5,182 nucleotides of DNA, taken from contig JAOTUX010000098.1 in NCBI GenBank assembly GCA_029863665.1, forward strand, positions 1-5,182. Direction: 5' to 3'. Source of the stretch: Candidatus Nitrosopumilus sp. Lineage in GTDB: Archaea > Thermoproteota > Nitrososphaeria > Nitrososphaerales > Nitrosopumilaceae. Shown in pieces: positions 1 to 4,751 of this stretch (position 1 is its first letter; every line of letters starts with the position of its first letter). The translations under genes were made by a program, and so were the position numbers. The notes below the pieces were generated by a model. That model worked only from the letters and a program-made list of their open reading frames with translations, made no database searches and was not told the DNA's origin.

Positions 1-350
1 AAGAGATCAACAAAAGTGAGACCCAATCTTATTGGGGATACTCTGTTAAAGAAAGAGCAAATTTATTTTCACTATTATCAGAATGGAAAGGGAACATCAT
101 CATCACATCTAGGAAAGGGAAAACTGTAACAAAAGAACAAATTTCAAAATACACAAAATCTGATCATTCCATACTAGTAGTATTTGGATCCCCCGAAAAA
201 GGAATTCATGAGATCTTAGGAGGAAAGATGAAAAATGTTCAAAACGCAAAATCATTAAACTTTTTTCCAAACCAAGCTACGCAAACTGTACGTCTAGAAG
301 AAGCATTACTTGGAACACTAGCAATAATTAACGCTCAAAGTACATCCTAA
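1..350 (+). CDS. Predicted SPOUT-superfamily RNA methyltransferase (COG2106-like), C-terminal part; 5' end outside window
   Basis: The open frame enters from the window edge (first full codon at base 3) and ends at TAA 348-350, giving 115 visible residues. Two stretches recall the C-terminal knot region of the COG2106 family (archaeal MTH1 and human SPOUT1/C9orf114): FGSPEKGI at bases 183-206, and NFFPNQATQTVRLEEALLG from base 258, where SPOUT enzymes form the trefoil knot that binds S-adenosylmethionine. The family is predicted to methylate uridine N3 in RNA, probably rRNA; substrate and reaction are inferred from the family. Position supports the call: in archaea such as Methanothermobacter the same family lies directly upstream of L3 (MTH1 before MTH2). 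It probably has its own promoter upstream of the window, since a recognisable promoter separates it from rpl3. The N-terminal half, including any OB-like insertion, cannot be seen. The family call is fairly sure; the reaction is less so. Confidence 0.82.
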   Translation, partial: EINKSETQSYWGYSVKERANLFSLLSEWKGNIIITSRKGKTVTKEQISKYTKSDHSILVVFGSPEKGIHEILGGKMKNVQNAKSLNFFPNQATQTVRLEEALLGTLAIINAQSTS

Positions 351-351
351 C

Positions 352-462
352 ATGCCAGAAAGAAAAAATTTCTTACTAATGGCCATTGGAATTGGAGCAT
401 TTGGAGTCATAATTGGTGCAATTACCATTTGGAACATGGCAGTAGACTTACTAAAACCATAA
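352..462 (+). CDS. 36-residue single-pass membrane microprotein, function unknown
   Basis: ATG 352 lies one base after the methyltransferase stop, and the frame ends at TAA 460-462. The product starts MPERKNF, which is short and basic, continues with one hydrophobic segment (about residues 7-27, rich in Ile, Gly, Ala and Phe) and ends in a short tail, WNMAVDLLKP. The positive-inside rule suggests the N-terminus is cytoplasmic. Support for a real gene is its near-overlap with the preceding stop, its filling most of an otherwise empty gap, and its typical membrane-helix composition rather than random codons. I see no clear Shine-Dalgarno site, so translation may depend on coupling to the upstream gene. 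I do not recognise a family and assign no function. It could be a small subunit or accessory of a membrane complex, or a chance ORF. No gene for a partner is nearby. Confidence 0.6.
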   Translation: MPERKNFLLMAIGIGAFGVIIGAITIWNMAVDLLKP

Positions 463-479
463 TGTTTGAAAAATAGTTC

Positions 480-510
480 GTTAACCAATATTTTCTAAGT
501 GGTTAACCAA
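480..510. repeat. Pair of GTTAACCAA direct repeats, each centred on a GTTAAC palindrome, 22 bp apart
   Basis: GTTAACCAA occurs at 480-488 and again, identical, at 502-510. The second copy sits in the longer palindrome GGTTAACC (501-508). The start-to-start distance is 22 bp, about two helical turns, so a dimeric regulator bound to both would sit on one face of the DNA. They end about 12 bp before the TATA-like element, where archaeal activators or BRE-proximal factors often bind. A shorter TTAACCA recurs at 550-556, touching the rpl3 start. The repeats are seen directly; the operator role is inference. Confidence 0.5.
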
Positions 511-521
511 GTCTCACATGG

Positions 522-528
522 TTTAATA
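522..528 (+). promoter_or_regulatory. TATA-box-like element for rpl3
   Basis: TTTAATA at 522-528 resembles the archaeal TATA consensus (TTTAWATA). Archaeal transcription normally starts about 25 bp downstream of the box centre, near 550-552 here, which leaves only about 4-6 bases before the rpl3 ATG at 556. That predicts a leaderless or nearly leaderless mRNA and agrees with the missing Shine-Dalgarno site at rpl3. The upstream BRE is not convincing. An alternative box in AATATTTTC (about 488-496) would give a leader of some 40 bases. Confidence 0.5.
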
Positions 529-555
529 GAGGGAAATCGATGATGCGTTTTAACC

Positions 556-1551
556 ATGGGTGCTAGAAAAAACCATCAACCACGTAGAGGTAGTCTTGCA
601 TATTCACCTAGAGGACGTGCTAAAAGCATGGAGGCAAGAATCAGAGCATGGCCAAAATTGGACTCAGAAGAACCTAAAATTTTAGCTCATTGTGGTTTCA
701 AAGCAGGTTGTGTTCAAATAGTTAGTATTGATGATCGTGAAAAGACACCTAATGCAGGAAAGCAACTTGTAAGTCTTGGCACAGTTTTAGTTACTCCACC
801 GGTGTTGATTTTAGGGATTAGAGGATACTCTAAAGATCATAACGGATTACATGCTGAATTTGACATATTTGCAGAGGATATTCCAAAACATATTGCAAAA
901 GAAATTTCGTTAAAAAACAAAGAAGATAATTATTTAGAAAATGTAGAGAAAAGATTAGGAAAGATTAAAGAAATTTTTGCAATAGTTGCAGTATCTCCAA
1001 ATGCAGTTGGGCTAGAACAAAAGAAACCATATATTTTTGAAGCTTCAGTTAGTGGAGGAGACATACAAAAACAATTTACCCATGTAAAAGAATTACTTGG
1101 AAAAGAAATTAAGATTGATCAGATTTTTGAAACGGGTGCAAGTGTAGATGTTGCAGCAATTACCAAAGGCAAAGGATGGCAAGGAGTCATTCAAAGATAT
1201 GGAGTAAAAAAGAAACAACACAAATCAAGAAAGACAGTTAGAGAGGTTGGTTCCTTGGGTCCGATTTCACCACAAAGTGTCATGTACACAGTTCCAAGAG
1301 CAGGTCAAATGGGATTCCATCAAAGAGTAGAATATGATAAACGAATTATGATTATGGGCAATACAGAAAATGATCAAATCAAAATTAATCCCGATGGAGG
1401 ATACAAACACTTTGGATTAGTTAAAGGGGATTTCATCATTCTAAAAGGTTCAGTTCCAGGAACATATAGAAGGTTAATCAAACTAAGAAGTCAAATCAGA
1501 AATGCTCCAGCTAAAGTCAACAAACCAAACATTTTGGAGGTAGTAGTATAA
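556..1551 (+). CDS. rpl3: Large-subunit ribosomal protein L3 (uL3)
   Basis: L3 binds 23S rRNA domain VI, helps start 50S assembly and reaches the peptidyl transferase centre with an extended loop. The 331 residues are the normal archaeal/eukaryotic length, longer than bacterial L3. The N-terminus carries the family pattern QPRRGSLAYSPRGRA (residues 8-22), which supports ATG 556 over the internal Met25. The central loop follows TKGKGWQGVIQRYGVKKK (203-220), and the signature TVPRAGQMGFHQRVEYDKRI spans 245-264, with the Gln-rich loop tip near the catalytic centre. There is no Shine-Dalgarno site upstream, and a TATA-like element about 30 bp before the start suggests leaderless translation. It is the first gene of the operon and its TAA shares one base with the ATG of rpl4 (TAATG), so the two are probably coupled. 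Nothing is truncated or odd in the reading frame. Confidence 0.98.
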   Translation: MGARKNHQPRRGSLAYSPRGRAKSMEARIRAWPKLDSEEPKILAHCGFKAGCVQIVSIDDREKTPNAGKQLVSLGTVLVTPPVLILGIRGYSKDHNGLHAEFDIFAEDIPKHIAKEISLKNKEDNYLENVEKRLGKIKEIFAIVAVSPNAVGLEQKKPYIFEASVSGGDIQKQFTHVKELLGKEIKIDQIFETGASVDVAAITKGKGWQGVIQRYGVKKKQHKSRKTVREVGSLGPISPQSVMYTVPRAGQMGFHQRVEYDKRIMIMGNTENDQIKINPDGGYKHFGLVKGDFIILKGSVPGTYRRLIKLRSQIRNAPAKVNKPNILEVVV

Positions 1552-2363
1552 TGAAGACATCCACATACACAACTACAGGAACAAAAGAAGGGGAAATAGA
1601 ACTTCCACTAATTTTCTCAACACCATTCAGAAGAGAACTAATTCACAAAGCATTCACAAATCTAAACTCACATAAATTCCAACCACAAGGAAGACATCCA
1701 ACTGCAGGTCAAGATGTTGTAGCGGATTCAAATGATCCCCCTACAGGTCAAGGTGTATCTCGTGTTGCCAGAATGAGCGGTGGTGGCGGTGGAAGACAAG
1801 GTCAAGGTGGTGAGGTCGCATCAACTAGAGGTGGAAGACAAGCACACCCACCTATTGTTGAAAAAGTAATTTACAAAAAATTAAACAAAAAAGAAAATAA
1901 ACTAGCATTATGTTCTGCAATTGCAGCCACTGCATCAAAAGACATCATAGAATCAAGAGGTCATAAGATAGATGGTATTGAATCATTTCCAATTATAGTA
2001 TCTGACGATATTGAATCAGTTTCCAAAACAAGTGAAATTTCCAAAATATTGGAGTCGCTAAAACTTTCACAGGATCTCAAAAGATTGGAATCAAGAAAAC
2101 CACGTACTGGAAAATCATCACTTAGAGGAAGAAGTAAGAAGGTTGGAAAGAGTGTTTTGTTTGTGACAAAAGATGCTTCAAATATCAGTAAAGCAATAGG
2201 TGCACTTCCAGGTGTGGAGGCAAAAAATGTTAAAGATTTGAGTGTGTTAGATTTAGCTCCAGGTTCAGATCCAATTAGATTAACAGTATATTCTAAATCA
2301 GCAATAGAAGAAATTGGAAAAATAAAATCAACACATCTAGAAGTAATGGTGAAAACACAATGA
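1551..2363 (+). CDS. rpl4: Large-subunit ribosomal protein L4 (uL4, archaeal L4P/L1e type)
   Basis: L4 binds 23S rRNA domain I, and its long internal loop lines the nascent peptide tunnel near the constriction. The 270 residues fit the archaeal type. Recognisable parts are PLIFSTPFRRELIHKAF (19-35), QPQGRHPTAGQ (44-54), GVSRVAR (68-74), GGRQAHPP (94-101) and KKLNKKENKLALCSAIAATA (109-128), followed by RGHKI (136-140). The tunnel loop between about 60 and 97 is glycine-rich and contains in-frame DNA repeats: AGGTCAAGRTG three times and GGTGGAAGACAAG twice. It uses many GGT codons, unlike the GGA-rich surroundings. Translation starts at ATG 1551, overlapping the L3 stop by one base, with a strong GGAGGT at 1536-1541. 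The 3' end overlaps rpl23 by four bases. Bacterial L4 autoregulates its operon, but I see no leader that would support that here. Confidence 0.97.
   Translation: MKTSTYTTTGTKEGEIELPLIFSTPFRRELIHKAFTNLNSHKFQPQGRHPTAGQDVVADSNDPPTGQGVSRVARMSGGGGGRQGQGGEVASTRGGRQAHPPIVEKVIYKKLNKKENKLALCSAIAATASKDIIESRGHKIDGIESFPIIVSDDIESVSKTSEISKILESLKLSQDLKRLESRKPRTGKSSLRGRSKKVGKSVLFVTKDASNISKAIGALPGVEAKNVKDLSVLDLAPGSDPIRLTVYSKSAIEEIGKIKSTHLEVMVKTQ
1706..1842 (+). repeat. In-frame short repeats inside the L4 tunnel-loop coding region
   Basis: AGGTCAAGATG (1706-1716), AGGTCAAGGTG (1745-1755) and the same 11-mer again (1799-1809) are offset by 39 and 54 bases. GGTGGAAGACAAG occurs at 1788-1800 and 1830-1842, 42 bases apart. 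All offsets are multiples of three, so the frame is kept and the protein gains repeated GQ(G/D) and GGRQ units. The repeats are seen directly; an origin by slippage or small duplication is inference. Confidence 0.6.
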
Positions 2364-2626
2364 ATGTAGATCAAGCAAGCAAAATTATTGTAAAACCATA
2401 CATTACAGAAAAAACATTTGCAATGGTAGAAAATGAACGTAAGATCTGTTTCATAGTAGAAAGATCAGCAAGCAAACCACAAATTGCTGAGGCTGTAAAA
2501 ACACTTTACAAAGAAAATGTCACTAACGTAAACACCGCAAGAACAATTTATGGCAAGAAAGCATTTGTCCAGTTTGAGAATACAGAAAAGGCCAGAGATT
2601 TGGCAACAAAGATAGGAATGCTATAA
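2360..2626 (+). CDS. rpl23: Large-subunit ribosomal protein L23 (uL23)
   Basis: L23 sits beside the peptide exit of the 50S subunit, next to L29, and is a docking site for signal recognition particle and other nascent-chain factors. The 88 residues match the compact archaeal form without the long eukaryotic N-terminal extension. Family features are IVKPYITEKTFAMVE (10-24), the strand KICFIVERSASKPQI (28-42) followed by the helix AEAVKTLYKENV, which gives the L23 fold core, and the strand KKAFVQF (66-72) near the end. ATG 2360 overlaps the rpl4 stop as ATGA, and GGTGA at 2348-2352 is a weak Shine-Dalgarno site at suitable distance. In many archaea rpl2 follows directly; here there is a 44-bp gap and then rps19. 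Confidence 0.95.
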   Translation: MNVDQASKIIVKPYITEKTFAMVENERKICFIVERSASKPQIAEAVKTLYKENVTNVNTARTIYGKKAFVQFENTEKARDLATKIGML

Positions 2627-2670
2627 TATGGACCATAAAACCCGAATTACATTAAGAGAGGAAGAGAAGA
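2627..2670 (+). other. 44-bp gap where rpl2 is expected; holds a 16-codon ORF and a TATA-like sequence
   Basis: This is the largest gap in the operon after rpl3. ATG 2628 lies one base after the rpl23 stop and opens MDHKTRITLREEEKNG, stopping at 2676-2678 inside the rps19 start region (rps19 is in another frame). The context TAATATGG is the same as at the rps17/rpl14 junction, where the ATG is a real start. TATAATA at 2622-2628 could also serve as a TATA box, placing initiation near 2651 with a leader of about 20 bases that includes the rps19 Shine-Dalgarno site. Neither is proven. No similarity to the L2 N-terminus is visible in the peptide. Confidence 0.35.
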
Positions 2671-3066
2671 ATGGTTAAAGAATTTTCATACAGAGGTATT
2701 CCAAAAGAGGAATTAGATAATATGTCATTAGAGAAATTATTTCAATTATTCAATTCTAGACAAAGAAGATCACTCACCAGAGGAATTACAGATGGTAAGA
2801 GAAAACTAATTGAAGAGATAAAGGCAGCAAAAGCAGGTAAATTAAAAAATCCTATCAAAACTCATGTAAGAGATTTGATCGTTTTACCATACATGGTAGA
2901 TGTTACAGTAAATGTTTTTTCAGGGAAGGAATTTGTTCCAGTCATAATCAGAACAGAAATGATTGGCCACTACTTGGGAGAATATGTAATAACAAACAGG
3001 AGAGTTTCACACGGTGCACCAGGAGTAGGAGCATCAAGATCCAGTCTCTACGTGCCATTGAAGTGA
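2671..3066 (+). CDS. rps19: Small-subunit ribosomal protein S19 (uS19, archaeal/eukaryotic S15 type)
   Basis: S19 lies in the 30S head with S13 and contacts the A-site tRNA region and the intersubunit bridge. The 131 residues include an archaeal/eukaryotic N-terminal extension absent from bacterial S19 (about 90 residues). It starts FSYRGIPKEELDNMS and continues with FNSRQRRSLTRG (27-38). The conserved core covers about 62-131: IKTHVRDLIVLPYMVD (62-77), the strand VFSGKEFVPVII (82-93), MIGHYLGEYVITNRRVSHG (97-115) and the C-terminal GVGASRSS (118-125), a strong family signature. ATG 2671 follows the purine-rich GAGAGGAAGAGAAG, which is a usable but not canonical Shine-Dalgarno site. It lies after the 44-bp gap and is followed five bases later by rpl22. 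Confidence 0.97.
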   Translation: MVKEFSYRGIPKEELDNMSLEKLFQLFNSRQRRSLTRGITDGKRKLIEEIKAAKAGKLKNPIKTHVRDLIVLPYMVDVTVNVFSGKEFVPVIIRTEMIGHYLGEYVITNRRVSHGAPGVGASRSSLYVPLK

Positions 3067-3067
3067 T
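3060..3067 (+). promoter_or_regulatory. Shine-Dalgarno site that decides the rpl22 start
   Basis: GAAGTGAT at 3060-3067 differs by one base from GAGGTGAT, the complement of the archaeal 16S rRNA 3' end. It spans the rps19 stop codon and lies four bases before ATG 3072. It therefore favours ATG 3072 over GTG 3063, which lies inside the site itself. Confidence 0.55.
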
Positions 3068-3071
3068 TATT

Positions 3072-3530
3072 ATGGGTAGATTCGATTACACTTTCCAAAA
3101 TTATGATGCAACAAGACATGTGCGTTCTTCATTAAGAGAAAAAGACATTTCACATAAACATGCACGAGAAGTAGCTGTTGCAATCAAAGGGTTATCAATT
3201 GAAAAAGCAAGAGACTATCTACAAGCAGTAATTAACAAAGACAGAGCAGTAGCATTTAGACGTTTTAAGAATCAAGTAGGACACAAATCAGATCCAGGTA
3301 TGATGGCAGGACGTTATCCACAAAAGACAGCAAAAGAATTCATCAAAGTTTTAGATAATTTAGAATCAAATGCAGAATACAAAGGAATGGACTTGGATAG
3401 ATTAAGAATTGTAAATGCTACAACTCACAAAGGAGTTACTGTAAAAAGATTCATTCCAAGAGCTATGGGGAGAGCAACTCCAAAAAATAACGTATTGACT
3501 CATGTAGAATTGGTGGCCCAGGAGATTTAG
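3072..3530 (+). CDS. rpl22: Large-subunit ribosomal protein L22 (uL22)
   Basis: L22 spans all six 23S rRNA domains, and its beta-hairpin lines the exit tunnel opposite L4. From ATG 3072 the protein has 152 residues, the usual archaeal length. It begins MGRFDYTFQNYDATRHVRSS, as expected for archaeal L22, followed by REKDISHKHAREVAVAIKG (22-40), IEKARDYL (43-50), RYPQKTAKEF (81-90), then HKGVTVKRFIPRAMGRATP (119-137), which forms the hairpin, and HVELVAQE at the end. A longer reading from GTG 3063 would add three residues (M-I-I) and overlap the rps19 stop as GTGA. I prefer ATG 3072 because a Shine-Dalgarno-like GAAGTGAT lies four bases before it and MGRF is the family start. rps3 follows after two bases. 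Confidence 0.95.
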   Translation: MGRFDYTFQNYDATRHVRSSLREKDISHKHAREVAVAIKGLSIEKARDYLQAVINKDRAVAFRRFKNQVGHKSDPGMMAGRYPQKTAKEFIKVLDNLESNAEYKGMDLDRLRIVNATTHKGVTVKRFIPRAMGRATPKNNVLTHVELVAQEI

Positions 3531-3532
3531 AA

Positions 3533-4288
3533 ATGTCTGCAGTCAAAAACGTAATCAAAGATAACTATAACATGATGCTTCTCAAAGATTATCTGAGAGC
3601 AGCAATCAAAGATGCAGGATTCTCACATGCTGAAATTTCAAAAACCCCAGTTGGGACTAGAGTTGCATTACACGTAACAAGACCAGGGATTGTCATAGGA
3701 AGAAAAGGTTCCGGCATTAGAGCTCTTACTGACAAACTTGCAACAGATTTTGCATTAAAGAATCCACAAATTTCAGTAGTAGAAATTGAGAAACCTGAAT
3801 TATCTCCAAGTGTAATGTGTAATAGAATGGCATCTCATCTTGAACGTGGAACCGCATTTAGAAGAGCAACAATGTGGACATTGAAACAAATTATGGAAAG
3901 TGGTGCAATGGGAGTTCAGATAACAATTTCTGGAAAACTCAGAGGAGACCGTTCAGCATTTGAAAAACACGTAGCAGGAATATTGCCAAGAGCAGGACAT
4001 CACGCAGAAGTTATTGTTGATGAAGATATTGCACATGTAAAAACTGCAATGGGTTTAATTGGAATTAGAATTAGAATTGCAAGGAAAGAAAAATTCATCC
4101 CAGAATTTGAAATGAAGACAGAAAAACAAAAAAATACAAAACAAGTACAAGATAAAAAAACAGGAAAGATGAGAGATGAAACTGCAGCAGAACAAAAAGC
4201 AAGAACTGAATCAGAACAAATTGCATTAGAAGAAGAAAAAATGAAAGAGTTAGAGACGTTAGAAGAGGAGGAGGCTCAATTGAAATGA
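3533..4288 (+). CDS. rps3: Small-subunit ribosomal protein S3 (uS3) with charged C-terminal tail
   Basis: S3 lies at the mRNA entry channel of the 30S subunit and contributes to mRNA helicase activity there. The 251 residues contain an N-terminal KH type-2 domain (about 15-95) with the GXXG loop GRKG at 56-59 in RPGIVIGRKGSGI, and a C-terminal S3 domain (about 100-185) with RGTAFRRATMW (105-115) and GVQITISGKLRGDRSAFEKHV (127-147). Arg110 and Arg111 align with the bacterial helicase arginines; Met stands where E. coli has the third basic residue. From about residue 193 there is a tail of some 60 residues dense in Lys, Glu and Gln, probably helical or coiled-coil, ending in EEEEAQLK. ATG 3533 follows GGAGAT at 3521-3526, six bases away. 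The stop overlaps rpl29 as ATGA, and the tail's Glu codons supply the Shine-Dalgarno site of rpl29. Confidence 0.97.
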   Translation: MSAVKNVIKDNYNMMLLKDYLRAAIKDAGFSHAEISKTPVGTRVALHVTRPGIVIGRKGSGIRALTDKLATDFALKNPQISVVEIEKPELSPSVMCNRMASHLERGTAFRRATMWTLKQIMESGAMGVQITISGKLRGDRSAFEKHVAGILPRAGHHAEVIVDEDIAHVKTAMGLIGIRIRIARKEKFIPEFEMKTEKQKNTKQVQDKKTGKMRDETAAEQKARTESEQIALEEEKMKELETLEEEEAQLK

Positions 4289-4488
4289 CCAGAATTAGCA
4301 TGAAGACAATAAAACAACTAAATGAAAAAGATCTAAAAAATAAAATTCAAGAGAGAAGAAGTGAACTTGCAAAACTTAGAGTGGATGCTGCTAAAGGTAC
4401 ATTAAGAAAAGAAAGTGGAAAACTAAAACCATTACGTCATGATATTGCACGAATGCTTACAGGATTAAACGAGATGAAAAGAAAATGA
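4285..4488 (+). CDS. rpl29: Large-subunit ribosomal protein L29 (uL29)
   Basis: L29 is a small helical-hairpin protein beside L23 at the peptide exit. The 67 residues fit the family. It reads MTRISMKTIKQLNEKDLKNK, then the second helix region with RRSELAKLRVDAAKGT (24-39) and RHDIARMLTGLNEMK (51-65), which correspond to the two antiparallel helices joined by a short basic loop. ATG 4285 is supported by a strong GAGGAGGAGG at 4265-4274, which lies inside the glutamate-rich end of rps3. Met6 (base 4300) is a possible later start but is farther from that site. Both ends overlap their neighbours as ATGA, so the gene is tightly coupled to rps3 and rnp1. No SUI1/eIF1 gene lies between rpl29 and rnp1, unlike in Methanothermobacter. 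Confidence 0.95.
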   Translation: MTRISMKTIKQLNEKDLKNKIQERRSELAKLRVDAAKGTLRKESGKLKPLRHDIARMLTGLNEMKRK

Positions 4489-4751
4489 TTACAGCTGAGA
4501 ATATCACATCACATGAACTCATAGGACTAAATACAGAAATTGTTCAGTCAACAAATCCACAAGTAATAGGGTTAAATGGAAGAATCATTAATGAAACAAA
4601 ATCAATGTTTACAATAAGCACCGAAAATGGAACAAAATCAATTGCCAAAGTAGGAAACAGTTGGAAGTTCTCAGTTGAAAATAAGGAAACAGTTTTTAAA
4701 GGCTCAAAGATTGCAAAAAGACCATTTGATAGAATAGGAGGAAGAAAATGA
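4485..4751 (+). CDS. rnp1: RNase P protein component 1 (Rpp29/Pop4 family)
   Basis: Archaeal RNase P removes 5' leaders from pre-tRNA with one RNA and several proteins. Rpp29 pairs with Rpp21 and binds the specificity domain of the RNA. The 88 residues match the archaeal family, whose core is a small Sm-like beta barrel. Seen here are the N-terminal HELIGLNTEIVQS (10-22), VIGLNGRIINETKSMFTI (27-44), where the GxxxxET pattern is typical, an internal strand pair with KSIAKVGNSWKFSV (51-64), then GSKIAKRPFDRI (73-84), in which the RPxDRI ending is diagnostic. It overlaps both rpl29 and rps17 as ATGA, so its synthesis is tied to ribosomal proteins. The placement between rpl29 and rps17 is standard for archaea. 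No residue of the recognisable pattern is missing. Confidence 0.95.
   Translation: MITAENITSHELIGLNTEIVQSTNPQVIGLNGRIINETKSMFTISTENGTKSIAKVGNSWKFSVENKETVFKGSKIAKRPFDRIGGRK

Larger units (their letters stand above)
463..555 (+). promoter_or_regulatory. Intergenic promoter region of the ribosomal protein operon
   Basis: This 93-bp gap lies between the microprotein stop and the rpl3 ATG. It holds two GTTAACCAA repeats and a TATA-like element, listed separately. There is no hairpin followed by a T-run. The only T-rich stretch that might end the upstream transcript is the short TATTTTCT near 489-496, which is weak. Just before rpl3 there is no Shine-Dalgarno site at normal distance. The purine run AGAGGGA at 528-534 instead faces an out-of-frame ATG ATG at 540-545, which opens a short frame that stops at 566. 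Confidence 0.65.

Noticed and set aside
463..520. Transcription terminator after the microprotein gene
   Set aside because: Only a short TATTTTCT is present, with no hairpin and no long T-run, so it cannot be told from AT-rich background.
1961..2374. 137-codon open frame on the minus strand across the end of rpl4
   Set aside because: It lies entirely opposite rpl4 and the rpl23 start, both well-supported conserved genes, and its Ser/Leu/Ile-rich product shows no domain. It is a shadow frame.
3063..3071. GTG start adding three residues to L22
   Set aside because: The GTG lies within the likely Shine-Dalgarno site, and the family protein starts at MGRF (ATG 3072).
4095..4301. 68-codon minus-strand frame rich in Leu and Phe that looks like a membrane protein
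   Set aside because: It is the complement of the Lys/Glu-rich tail of rps3; purine-rich coding sequence read backwards gives Phe and Leu codons. The hydrophobicity is an artefact.
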